The notes under the pieces: generated by a model
Databases searched by the model: none
What the model saw: the letters and a program-made list of their open reading frames with translations, nothing else
Told to the model about the DNA's origin: nothing
Made by a program: the position numbers and the translations under genes
Shown: positions 15,576 to 24,956 of the stretch, in pieces
Layout: each line of letters starts with the position of its first letter
Position numbering within the stretch: position 1 is the stretch's first letter
Source of the DNA: JAGQIB01 sp041393395
GTDB lineage: Bacteria > ARS69
Length of the DNA: 64,000 bases
Assembly (NCBI GenBank): GCA_041393395.1
Contig: JAWKKG010000006.1
Location: forward strand, 62,001-126,000
Reading direction: 5' to 3'

Positions 15576-18278
15576 ATGCGCGTTCGAGCGAATCTGCGAG
15601 TTCTCTTCGCCGTCGTTTCCGTCGTTCTCCTCGCCGGAGTGGCCCGGGCCGAGAACGGATCACTGAAGGGCACGGTCACCGACGAATCGGGCGCCGCGAT
15701 CTTCGCCGCGAACGTTGCGGTCACGTCCCAGCGGGACACGTCGGCGCGGCTCGGTCGCATCACCGACGCATCCGGCCGGTTCGAGATCGACGGTCTGGCG
15801 GCCGGACCCTACGAAGTGCGCATCTCCGCCGTCGGCTACCAGACCTACGTCCAGCGGGACGTGGAGATCGCGGGCGGCGCGCCCACCAGCCTTCGCCTGG
15901 TCCTCGCCGCGGAGACGATGGCGATGGAGACGCTCGTCGTCACCGCGTCGCGGCGGCAGGAGAAGGTTCTCGACGCGCCCGCGTCGGTGCAGGTCGTGTC
16001 GGGCGATGCGGTGCAGGAGCGCCCGACGCTCACCGTCGCCGACCACCTGCAGGGCACGCCCGGTGTCGACATCCAGCGCGCCGGCGTGAACCAGGGCACG
16101 CTCGTCGTCCGCGGGTTCAACAACATCTTCTCCGGCGCGACACTCACGCTCGTGGACAACCGGATCGCGCGCGTGCCGGCGCTCCGCTACAACGCGCTGA
16201 ACCTGATTCCCACCACGAACGAGGACATCGAGCGGATCGAGATCGTGTCCGGTCCGGGCTCGGCGCTCTACGGCCCGAACACGGCGAACGGCGTGATGCA
16301 CATCCTCACCCGCTCCCCGCTCGGCAGTGAGGGCACGCAGCTCAGCCTCGGCGCCGGCGACCGCAACCTGTTCCTCGGCTCCGGCCGCCACGCCGGGAGC
16401 TGGGAGCACAAGGTCGGCTGGAAGATTGCCGGCCAGGCCTACACGGCGCGCGACTTCCAGTACGTCGACCCGGTGGAGCAGGCGGCTCTCCTGCAGTTCC
16501 AGACCGCGAACCCCGGGGTCGCGACGAAGATCGCGGCGCGGGATCACGACGCGAAGAAGATCGGGCTCGAGGGCCGCGTGGATTACCTCACGTCGGACAA
16601 CAGCAAGCTCGTGATCAACGGCGGCTTCAATCAGGCCGACGCGATCGAGCTCACGGGTCTCGGCGCCGTGCAGGCCAAGGGCTTCCAGAACTACTACGGA
16701 CAGGCGCGGTTCACGTACAAGAACTGGTTCCTGCAGACCTACATGAACGCGAGCGACGCCGGCGACACGTACAACCTGCGTACCGGTCTCGACTTCGTGG
16801 ACCAGTCGCGCTTCTTCGCGGTGCAGGGGCAGCACCAGGCGACGATCGGCGACAAGCACGACTTCATCTACGGCGCGGACGGTCTCTTCACGCGTCCGGA
16901 CACGAAGGGCACGATCAACGGCCGCAACGAGGACAAGGACGGGATCGACGAGATCGGCGGGTACCTCCAGTACCAGACCGATCTGAGCCGTCAGGTGGAG
17001 CTCACGCTCGCCGGTCGCGTGGACAAGCACAACAAGCTCGAGGACCCGGTGTTCTCGCCGCGCGCCGCGGTGGTGTTCGGCCCGAGTGACCGTCAGAAGT
17101 TCCGCGTCACGTACAACCGGGCGTTCTCCACGCCGACCACGACGAACCTGTTCCTGGACCTCGTGACGGCACAGGACCTCGGCGGCTTCAGCGCGGCGAC
17201 CATGGGAGCGTTCGCGGGCTACGACCTGCGGGCGGCGGGCGTGCCGGAGGGCGGCTTCGTGTTCCAGCGCGACTCGAGCGGCGGCGTCGGCGGGCTCTAC
17301 ATGCAGATGCCGGCCGCGCTCCGCTACCTGAACGGCATGTCGCAGGGATCCGATTTCCTGCCGGCCGAGGCCACCCAGAGCTGGAACGCCGTGGTTCAGA
17401 TCCTCGGGGCGAACGGCTTCGACATCAGCGGACTCCCGGCACCCACGAGCGCCGTGGTGGGCACGGTGCTGCGCACGCTCAATCCCACGACGCAGCAGTT
17501 CGATCTGATCGAGGCGAGCCAGGTCCAGGACGTGCAGCAGATGAAGCCCACGATCACGAACACGTTCGAGGTCGGCTACAAGGGCATCCTCGCGGACCGG
17601 CTCTCCGCCTCGGTGGATGTCTACCACAGCAAGATCGAGGACTTCGTCGGCCCGCTCCGCGTGGAGACGCCGAACGTCTTCTACGATCCGGCCACGCTCG
17701 GCGCCTACCTGTCGACGCCGGCCTTCGGGCTGTCGCCGGCTCAGATCCAGGGCCTCACGGCCGCGATCGCCTCGATTCCGGTCGGCACGGTGACGCCGCA
17801 GGGGAACGAAGACCCGGCGGACCTGATCCTGACCTACCGCAATTTCGGCAACGTCGATCTGACCGGATTCGACCTCGGTCTCCAGCTGCAGATCAACTCC
17901 GCGTGGTCGGCTACCGCGAGCTACTCGTACGTCAATCACGACGTCTTCGAGAACCTGGACGGCGTGGGCGACATCGCGCTGAACGCCCCGCAGAACAAGG
18001 GCGGAGTCGGCGTGCGCTACCACGATCCGCAGGTCGGGCTGAACACCGGCGTCCGCGTCACGATGATCGAGGGCTTCCCGGTGAACTCCGGCGTCTTCGT
18101 GGGCGACGTCCAGAGCTACGCCACCGTGGACCTGGACGGCGAGTACACGTTCCCGCAGATGACCGGGACCTCGCTCTCGGTCAGCGTCCAGAACGTCCTG
18201 GACCACAACCACCGGGAGTTCGTCGGTACGCCCGAGCTCGGGCGGATCGCGATCTTCCGGCTGAATCAGCGCTTCTAG
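15576..18278 (+). CDS. TonB-dependent outer-membrane receptor with N-terminal carboxypeptidase-regulatory-like domain
   Basis: The 900-residue precursor has a signal peptide (1 to about 25, ending near ARA). A beta-sandwich CarboxypepD_reg-like domain follows (about 27-110; GSLKGTVTDESGAAI...). A TonB-box-like segment (METLVVTASRR) precedes the plug domain (about 125-245), with VVRGFNNIF and the IERIEIVSGPGSALYGPNT signature. The rest forms the barrel and ends in ...FRLNQRF, with the C-terminal aromatic residue expected of outer-membrane barrels. The ligand is not evident; nothing adjacent indicates iron, B12 or a glycan. ATG 15576 was chosen for the signal peptide. Confidence 0.92.
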   Translation: MRVRANLRVLFAVVSVVLLAGVARAENGSLKGTVTDESGAAIFAANVAVTSQRDTSARLGRITDASGRFEIDGLAAGPYEVRISAVGYQTYVQRDVEIAGGAPTSLRLVLAAETMAMETLVVTASRRQEKVLDAPASVQVVSGDAVQERPTLTVADHLQGTPGVDIQRAGVNQGTLVVRGFNNIFSGATLTLVDNRIARVPALRYNALNLIPTTNEDIERIEIVSGPGSALYGPNTANGVMHILTRSPLGSEGTQLSLGAGDRNLFLGSGRHAGSWEHKVGWKIAGQAYTARDFQYVDPVEQAALLQFQTANPGVATKIAARDHDAKKIGLEGRVDYLTSDNSKLVINGGFNQADAIELTGLGAVQAKGFQNYYGQARFTYKNWFLQTYMNASDAGDTYNLRTGLDFVDQSRFFAVQGQHQATIGDKHDFIYGADGLFTRPDTKGTINGRNEDKDGIDEIGGYLQYQTDLSRQVELTLAGRVDKHNKLEDPVFSPRAAVVFGPSDRQKFRVTYNRAFSTPTTTNLFLDLVTAQDLGGFSAATMGAFAGYDLRAAGVPEGGFVFQRDSSGGVGGLYMQMPAALRYLNGMSQGSDFLPAEATQSWNAVVQILGANGFDISGLPAPTSAVVGTVLRTLNPTTQQFDLIEASQVQDVQQMKPTITNTFEVGYKGILADRLSASVDVYHSKIEDFVGPLRVETPNVFYDPATLGAYLSTPAFGLSPAQIQGLTAAIASIPVGTVTPQGNEDPADLILTYRNFGNVDLTGFDLGLQLQINSAWSATASYSYVNHDVFENLDGVGDIALNAPQNKGGVGVRYHDPQVGLNTGVRVTMIEGFPVNSGVFVGDVQSYATVDLDGEYTFPQMTGTSLSVSVQNVLDHNHREFVGTPELGRIAIFRLNQRF

Positions 18279-18366
18279 CGACCCGGGAGCGCGCCCGGAT
18301 CTTCCTCTCCCGGTGGGTCGGGGCGCGCCGCTTCGGGCCCGCGTTCCCGACCCTTCGGGAGGACCG

Positions 18367-20172
18367 ATGCAGGGCAGAGATCAGACCGTACTCCTGCTGG
18401 GCGGCGCCGGCCTCGTCGGCACGCAGTGCGCCAAGCGCATTGCCCGCCGCCTCGAACCCAAGCGCATCGTGCTGTGCTCCCTGTTCCGGCAGGAGACGAT
18501 CGACGCCGTCGAGAACCTGAAGGCGGAGTTCCCGCAACTCGAGGTGGCCGGCTACTACGGCAACCTCTTCGTTCGCGGCGAGCCCTGGCCGATCGAGCGG
18601 GACGTCGCCGAGCCCGTGCCGCGCGAGTTCGTGGAGGATGCCGGTCACCGGGCGGCCATCTTCGAGGACCTGTACCGCGACTTCGAGACCGCCTACACGG
18701 AGTCGCGGCTCGCCCGGCTCCTCCGCGCGGAAGCACCGGACGCGGTGGTCGACACCGTGAACACCGCCACCGGGATCAGCTACCAGGACATCTTCTCGAG
18801 CTCCTTCGTGGTCTCTCGCGGGCTCGAGGAGGCGAAGGAAGCGGGCGTGTCGGACGCGTTCGCCGCGGACGTCGAGAAACACCTGATCTCCTCCGCGACG
18901 CCGCAGCTCATCCTGCACGTCCGGATCCTCCACCGCGCGATGTCCGAGGCGAAGACCCGCATCTACGTGAAGGTCGGTACCACCGGCACCGGCGGCATGG
19001 GCCTCAACATTCCGTACACGCACGGGGAGGACAAGCCGAGTCCCACGCTCATGGCCAAGACCGCGACGGCATTCGCGCACACCGGTCTGCTGTTCCTGCT
19101 CGCACGCACGCCGGACTGTCCGATCGTCAAGGAGATCAAGCCGGCGGCGATGATCGGATACCGGCGGATCGGCTTCGAGCGGGTGCGCGGACCGCAGTGG
19201 CGTCCCGTGGAGAACGGCGACGCTTCGGGCGAGCGCGTCCGCTTCGTTCCGGGGCAGCCGTTCTCGCTGTGGGAGGCCCGTGAGCATCGTCTCGGCGACA
19301 CCCTGGACAACGAACCGGACTTCGACGGCTTCCGTCCGCTCCGCGACGAGACCGGCGGTGACCGACCGCTGGAACTCGCCTGCGTGAACACCGGGGAGAA
19401 TGGGATCTTCACGCGCGGCGAGTTCGAGGCGATCACCGCGCTCGGCCAGATGGAGTTCGTGACCCCGGAGGAGATCGCGGACCTCGTCGTCCTCGAGATC
19501 GCCGGCAACAACACCGGCCGCGACGTGATCTCCGGACTCGACTCCTCGATCCTGAGCCCGAGCTACAAGGGCGGCCTGATTCGCGAGGTCGCGATCGAGG
19601 AGCTGGACAAGCTGGAACGGGAGAGCGGCGTGCCCTCGGTGGCCATCGGTCAGCTCGGCCCCCCACAGCTCGCGAAGTACCTGTACGAGGCGTGGTACCT
19701 CAAGAGCCTGTACGGCACGCTCGAGCGAGCGCTGCACGATCCCGCCACCGGCGAGAAGCGCGCGCCGGAAGCCGTCTCGGAGGCGATGGCCCGCGAGGTC
19801 CTCGCGAGCGAGTTGCGGCACACGATCACCACCGTGGGCATCCCGATCCTGCTGCCCGACGGTCGCACGATCCTGCGCGGGCCCGTGATCAAGATTCCGG
19901 CGTACAACAAGAAGGCGCACGTGGTGCCGCTGGACGCGGAGGCCATCGACGCCTACGCGCGCAAGGGCTGGGTCGACCTGCGCCCGACTCATCTGGCCTG
20001 GTGGCTCGACTGCCTCGAGCGGATGCGCGCTTCCGCGATCACGCGCGAGTCCCGCTGGAGCTCCGAGCGTCTCGACATCCGTTCGTACCTGCCGGAGGAG
20101 ATCAAGATCGGGCAGGTCGTCGCCTGGATCTTCAACAACCGGATCGATCCGATCGGACACCGGATCAAGTAG
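18367..20172 (+). CDS. Large NAD(P)-binding Rossmann-fold protein of unknown function
   Basis: The 601-residue protein opens with VLLLGGAGLVGTQCAKRI, a clear dinucleotide-binding glycine motif near residues 9-25. It then diverges from ordinary short-chain dehydrogenases and epimerases, which have about 250-350 residues. Notable segments are DAVVDTVNTATGISYQD, a glycine-rich VKVGTTGTGGMGLNIPYTHGED, and a C-terminal half with no recognised family. There is no signal peptide. ATG 18367 has a GGGAGGA Shine-Dalgarno. The stop is 38 bases before a giant acyl-CoA-synthetase fusion, and a second synthetase follows. A reductase or epimerase acting on an acyl-derived intermediate is a guess from context. 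Confidence 0.7.
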   Translation: MQGRDQTVLLLGGAGLVGTQCAKRIARRLEPKRIVLCSLFRQETIDAVENLKAEFPQLEVAGYYGNLFVRGEPWPIERDVAEPVPREFVEDAGHRAAIFEDLYRDFETAYTESRLARLLRAEAPDAVVDTVNTATGISYQDIFSSSFVVSRGLEEAKEAGVSDAFAADVEKHLISSATPQLILHVRILHRAMSEAKTRIYVKVGTTGTGGMGLNIPYTHGEDKPSPTLMAKTATAFAHTGLLFLLARTPDCPIVKEIKPAAMIGYRRIGFERVRGPQWRPVENGDASGERVRFVPGQPFSLWEAREHRLGDTLDNEPDFDGFRPLRDETGGDRPLELACVNTGENGIFTRGEFEAITALGQMEFVTPEEIADLVVLEIAGNNTGRDVISGLDSSILSPSYKGGLIREVAIEELDKLERESGVPSVAIGQLGPPQLAKYLYEAWYLKSLYGTLERALHDPATGEKRAPEAVSEAMAREVLASELRHTITTVGIPILLPDGRTILRGPVIKIPAYNKKAHVVPLDAEAIDAYARKGWVDLRPTHLAWWLDCLERMRASAITRESRWSSERLDIRSYLPEEIKIGQVVAWIFNNRIDPIGHRIK

Positions 20173-20210
20173 CCGGAGCGCCTCGACCGGAGGCGCGGGG
20201 AGTTTCTGCC

Positions 20211-23200
20211 GTGGAGCGCACGTCGACGCCGGGGCCTCCGAGCGCGGATCTGCTCGCCCGCGTCCGCGACGGGATCGACGCGCTGGAGGCGAACGCCGAC
20301 GCTCCCGGAACCGCCGTCAAGGCCACGACGGTGCTGCGCGGCCTGCGCGACGCGGTCGACGCGCTGCGTGCCGACCACTCCGATCGCCCTGCCTGGCGCG
20401 CGCTCGCCCACCGGATCCTCGAGTCCGCGATGCATCGTCCCGTGCGTGCCGCGTTCGAGGCGGCGCCGTTCGGCGGCGAGTGGACCGATCTGCTGCTGGA
20501 AGCCGCACACGTGTCGGACTTCACGGTCGGTGCGATGTTCCTCGCGCGGGCACGGCAGATGGGCGACCGCACGCTGTTCCTGCTTCCCCCGGACCGCCGG
20601 GAGGGACGCCTCTCCTGGGACACCGTCGCGAACCGCGTCCTCGGCATCGGCTCCGCGCTCCTCACCATGCGGAAGCGCGGCGACCTCGGACCGGAGGGCG
20701 GCCCCGTGGCGATGCTCTCCGCGAACTCCCCGGAGGTCGCGATCTTCGACCTCGCGTGTCTGGTCACCGGGATCCCGAACGTCCCCGTTCCCGCGAACTC
20801 GCAGCCCTCGCAGGTCGCGTGGATCCTGCAGCACTCGGGCGCGCAGGCGCTGTTCCTCGGCGACCCGGTGCTCGCCGCGGTCGCGCGCGAGAGCGGCGCG
20901 CTGCCCCGTTTCGTTCACTGGCTCGATCCCGAGCTCGATCCGGAGAACGGCATCGCCTCGTTCACGGAGTTCCTCGCGCGCGGAGGATCCCGCGACGACG
21001 ACGCCGTCCGCCAGTCCGCGATGGCACTCCGCTCCGAGGACGTCGCGACCACGATGTACACGTCGGGAACGACGGGAGATCCGAAGGGCGTGCCGTTCAC
21101 GCACGCGAACCTCGTCACGAAGCGATTCGCGCGCGCCGCGGCGTGGCCGGACCTCGGCGAGGGCGACGTCTTCCTGTGCTATCTGCCGCTGTACCACACG
21201 TTCGGCCGCTGGCTCGAGATGCTCGGCTGCGTGTTCTGGGGCGCCGTGTACGCGTTCGTCGACGACACGTCCGTGGACTCGCTGATGTTCTCGTTCCGCC
21301 GCGTACGCCCCACGACGTTCATCTCGGTGCCGAAGCGGTGGATCCAGATCGCCGAGTCCGTCGCGCCGCTCTCGGCGGACCTCGAGCCGGATCCGGAGCG
21401 TGACCGGGAGATCTCGCGTGGCCTGCAGGCCGCCACCGGCGGCCGCCTCCGGCGGGGTCTTTCCGCCGCCGGCTACCTGCCGCCGACCGTGTTCCGGCGC
21501 TTCCACGCGGCCGGCATCCAGCTCCACTCCGGCTTCGGCATGACCGAGGCCACCGGCGGCATCACGATGACGCCGGCGAACGACTACCGGGACGACTCGA
21601 TCGGCGTGGCGCTCCCGGGTATCGAGCTGAAGGTCGCGGACGACGGGGAGCTGCTCATCCGCGGACCGTACGTCACGCCGCTCGGCTCCGACGAGGCGCC
21701 GCGCGACGAGGGCTGGTTCGCCACCGGCGACATCGTGACCGCGGACGACGACGGTCACCTCCGCATCGTGGATCGCAAGAAGGAGATCTTCAAGAACGTC
21801 GCGGGCGAGACCATCTCCCCTCGTCGCGTGGAGAGCCTGTTCGCGGACTTCGACATCGTGGAGCGCGTGCTTCTGGTGGGCGACCGGCGTGACTACTGCA
21901 CGGTGCTGATCGTGCCGAGCGCGGAGCTCCGTCACGACTTCGCCGACGAGTCCGGCGGTCTCACCCTGGACTCGCCGGAGCTGCGGGAGATGTTCGCGCC
22001 GATCGTCTCCACGGTGAATCGATTCCTCGCGCCGTACGAGCGCATCATCGACTTCGCGATCCTGTCCCGCGACCTCGATCCCGAGCGCGGCGAGCTCACC
22101 GCGAAGGGGACGCCGAAGCGCAACCTGGTGGCGGAGCGCTTTCGCGAGGCGATCGATCCGATGTACTCGCGCGAGCGAGTCCTCCTCGATCTGCCGGGGC
22201 TGGCCGTGGCGATTCCCCACTGGCTCCTCCGCCAGACCGGCATCCACTCGCGCGCGCTGGTCGCGAAGGAGGACGGAATCGCGGTGCGGGGTGGCGGACG
22301 CCAGCTGCGGATCCGCCGTCTCTCCCCGGCCCGGGTGCTCGTGGGCGACCTCGTGTACGACCCGGGCGGCGACGAGCTCCGCCTCGGCGAGATCCTCGGC
22401 CGCGCGGAGCTCTGGGTCGGGAACGACGCGGCCCGTCGTTTCGCCGGACCGGGCATCGATCACTGGTGGCGACGCGGGCGACGTTTCGCGATCGACACCC
22501 GCCTCGTGGAGCGACCGCCGCTCTCCGCCGAGGAGGCGGAACGCGCTCCGCTCTCCCTGGCTTCGGACATGGGCCTCGATGTGGCCACGCTGCACGCGCT
22601 CGCGTGTGCCCTGCGTCGTCCGGACGCGGCGGACAAGCGCACGGTCGTCGAGGTCCTGCGGACGTCGATCACGGGCGAGTCGCCCGAGATCGACACGCTC
22701 GTACGCGAGCTGCTGACCGGAGCGATAACCGACCGCGACGTGCGGGCCGAGTGCCTGCGCGCGCTGATCCCGTCGTTCCCGCCGGGCGAGCTGGACGAGC
22801 GCGTGGCCTCTCTTCTCGACGACCCGACCTTCCTCGACGATCGCGAGATCGAGGTCATGTCGCGCGCTCCGCTGCGCGAGGACCAGCTCGAGCGCCTGAC
22901 CGCGCGCGCGGAGCGGCTCGCGGAAGAGGGACGCGAGGAACCGCTCGCGCGACTGCTGGACCTGCTCGGACGCCAGGCGATCGAGCATCCGGCGAGCCAT
23001 CTCCGTATCCGTTCGCTGATGGCCGGCCTCGTGGACGCGGCGGACCGCCCCGAGACGCGTACCGCGCGTCGCGAGCAGCTCGGCAAGATCGTGCGCGGGT
23101 TCCGCGCGCAGCTCGAGCCCCCTCGTCTCGCGCTCGGATTCACCTGGGACGAGGCCGTGGAGTTCCGGTCCGGCGTCGAACCGGGCGATGCCGAGCGAAT

Positions 23201-24911
23201 CCTGGAGGCCCTCCGCGAGACCACGCTGCTCGCCGAGGCGGTCACGCTGCTCGGCCCCGGCTCCGGCCTCGCCCGCCCGGAGCCGCTCGGCCCGGGATCG
23301 CTCCGCGTGACGTTCCTCGGCACGGGCACGGGGCGCCGAGTGCATCTGCTCGAGTGGTTCCCCGCGAGCGGCGACGAACCCGGCCTGGAATGCATCCTCA
23401 AGGTGAACCGTGATCTCGACTGGGAGCAGGTCCAGGAGGAACTGCGCCTGCTCGTGCGCGCACGCAGCGGACCTTCGGCGCGTCCCGTGGTCAAGACGCA
23501 GGGCGGCGGCTACAAGCAGCAGGGACTCTGGACCGAGGAGTTCATTCCCGGCGAGACGCTCGACCACCTCACGGATCGCCTCGCCACGGAGTCGGATCCC
23601 ACGCTCCCCGGGGTGGCGCAGCGCCTGCTCTCCGTGTGGCCCTTCCTCGTGACGAACTCCGCGTCGCTGGTGATCGACTTCTGGCGACGCACGGGACGCG
23701 TCGTCACGCTGGCGGAACCCACGGCCGAGAAGGTCGTGCTCCCCGGGCACGACTGGCAGATCGGCGGTCGCCTCGTGTCCGTCGCGGATCGCAAGCCCTG
23801 CACGCGTCTCGTCGACGTGCTCGCGGACGTTCACGCCGGAATCGTGCTCCCGATGCTCTCGCGTCATCCGCGGGTCGCCCTCGCGAACGACGTGTCGCTC
23901 CTCCTCTCGGCCGCGTTCGAGGTGCTCGGGTCCGCCGAGGCGCTCGCCGCCCTCGAGGCCGAGTTGCCGGAGGGAGTGTCGCGCGGTCTGCTCGAACCGG
24001 AGGAGGCGGAGACCTTCGTGGCCGCCGCGTGGCGATTCGTGTCGTCCGTCCGGCGGCGCGGATTCCTGCCCGGCCGGGTGCGCCTCGCCGCCCGTCGCTA
24101 TCGCCGCTGGGCCCAGCTCAACCCGGACGCCACGCTCGAGGCGCGCGCCACCACGCTCGATCAGATCGAGGACGCGTACGGCCTCGGTGATCTCGACGCG
24201 GAGCGTCCCGGCTCGCGACTGCAGCTCTTCCGCCACACGGTGTTCCGTGGCGGCGAGGACGAGTTCGTCCGCGCGCTCGACGAGCTCGTCGCGCGCGTGC
24301 TCGCCGGAGAGGGCGCGCCGGACGAGTGGCGCTCCGGAGTGGGGTCCCTCCGGGAGTCGTTCCGGCTGCCGCCGGACGAGGAGTTCTTCCTGGCGCGCAT
24401 GCTGTACCCGCACGTGGACCCGCGGGGGCGTGCCGTCCTCACGCGCGACGACGACCTGGAAGGCGCGGCGGCGGTCGGTGTCTCCGTGGAGCAGGTCGAT
24501 CGCGCGGGTGAGCGACTGCACGTGCGACGGCCCGCGAATCCGAACGAGACGAACGCGCTGTACCGGATCTTCCGGGCCTCGAACTTCCGGCAGGTGCCGA
24601 CCGGACCGGAGCACGATCTGCTCGTCGCCACGGATGACGCCGGCCGCGTGGTGGGCGGCCTCATCTTCCGTCGCGAGAGCGAGAAGTTCGCGCGACTCCT
24701 GTGGGTCGTCGTGAGCCGGCATCGCCGCGGCCGGGGGGTCGGCGCCGCGCTCGTCCGCGAGTTGATGAGCCGCCTGCGCGCCCAGGGTACGGAGGCGGTG
24801 GCCACCGGTTTCTTCCGTCCGGCGTTCTTCCACAAGCTCGGCTTCGGTGTGGATCCCCGCTACGCCGGCCTCGTGCGAACCCTTCCGACCGAGCGCGCCG
24901 ACCCGGCTTGA
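20211..24911 (+). CDS. Acyl-CoA synthetase / central helical and kinase-like region / GNAT acyltransferase fusion
   Basis: This single frame encodes 1566 residues. Residues about 100-660 form an ANL adenylation domain of the long-chain acyl-CoA synthetase type. It has the P-loop MYTSGTTGDPKGV from residue 282, GFGMTEATGG, the GWFATGDI motif, and the C-terminal catalytic Lys region ELTAKGTPKRN. Residues about 660-1030 are helical and charged. Residues about 1030-1330 begin with a lysine-bearing strand (CILKVNRDL) and look loosely like a kinase/phosphotransferase fold, but I see no clear HxD catalytic motif. Residues about 1437-1566 are a GNAT domain with RRGRGVGAALV (acyl-CoA pyrophosphate loop) and FFHKLGF. 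GTG 20211 has a GGGAG Shine-Dalgarno. An activation-plus-transfer enzyme is inferred. Confidence 0.8.
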   Translation: MERTSTPGPPSADLLARVRDGIDALEANADAPGTAVKATTVLRGLRDAVDALRADHSDRPAWRALAHRILESAMHRPVRAAFEAAPFGGEWTDLLLEAAHVSDFTVGAMFLARARQMGDRTLFLLPPDRREGRLSWDTVANRVLGIGSALLTMRKRGDLGPEGGPVAMLSANSPEVAIFDLACLVTGIPNVPVPANSQPSQVAWILQHSGAQALFLGDPVLAAVARESGALPRFVHWLDPELDPENGIASFTEFLARGGSRDDDAVRQSAMALRSEDVATTMYTSGTTGDPKGVPFTHANLVTKRFARAAAWPDLGEGDVFLCYLPLYHTFGRWLEMLGCVFWGAVYAFVDDTSVDSLMFSFRRVRPTTFISVPKRWIQIAESVAPLSADLEPDPERDREISRGLQAATGGRLRRGLSAAGYLPPTVFRRFHAAGIQLHSGFGMTEATGGITMTPANDYRDDSIGVALPGIELKVADDGELLIRGPYVTPLGSDEAPRDEGWFATGDIVTADDDGHLRIVDRKKEIFKNVAGETISPRRVESLFADFDIVERVLLVGDRRDYCTVLIVPSAELRHDFADESGGLTLDSPELREMFAPIVSTVNRFLAPYERIIDFAILSRDLDPERGELTAKGTPKRNLVAERFREAIDPMYSRERVLLDLPGLAVAIPHWLLRQTGIHSRALVAKEDGIAVRGGGRQLRIRRLSPARVLVGDLVYDPGGDELRLGEILGRAELWVGNDAARRFAGPGIDHWWRRGRRFAIDTRLVERPPLSAEEAERAPLSLASDMGLDVATLHALACALRRPDAADKRTVVEVLRTSITGESPEIDTLVRELLTGAITDRDVRAECLRALIPSFPPGELDERVASLLDDPTFLDDREIEVMSRAPLREDQLERLTARAERLAEEGREEPLARLLDLLGRQAIEHPASHLRIRSLMAGLVDAADRPETRTARREQLGKIVRGFRAQLEPPRLALGFTWDEAVEFRSGVEPGDAERILEALRETTLLAEAVTLLGPGSGLARPEPLGPGSLRVTFLGTGTGRRVHLLEWFPASGDEPGLECILKVNRDLDWEQVQEELRLLVRARSGPSARPVVKTQGGGYKQQGLWTEEFIPGETLDHLTDRLATESDPTLPGVAQRLLSVWPFLVTNSASLVIDFWRRTGRVVTLAEPTAEKVVLPGHDWQIGGRLVSVADRKPCTRLVDVLADVHAGIVLPMLSRHPRVALANDVSLLLSAAFEVLGSAEALAALEAELPEGVSRGLLEPEEAETFVAAAWRFVSSVRRRGFLPGRVRLAARRYRRWAQLNPDATLEARATTLDQIEDAYGLGDLDAERPGSRLQLFRHTVFRGGEDEFVRALDELVARVLAGEGAPDEWRSGVGSLRESFRLPPDEEFFLARMLYPHVDPRGRAVLTRDDDLEGAAAVGVSVEQVDRAGERLHVRRPANPNETNALYRIFRASNFRQVPTGPEHDLLVATDDAGRVVGGLIFRRESEKFARLLWVVVSRHRRGRGVGAALVRELMSRLRAQGTEAVATGFFRPAFFHKLGFGVDPRYAGLVRTLPTERADPA

Positions 24912-24956
24912 GCGCCCGGCCGACCTGACCGATAGTTCCGATCAGGGAGGGCACGG

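Noticed and set aside
19989..24833. A minus-strand open frame of about 1614 codons opposite the acyl-CoA-synthetase fusion
   Set aside because: Composition is Arg/Glu/His/Leu shadow sequence with no recognisable fold. The plus strand encodes clear ANL and GNAT motifs.
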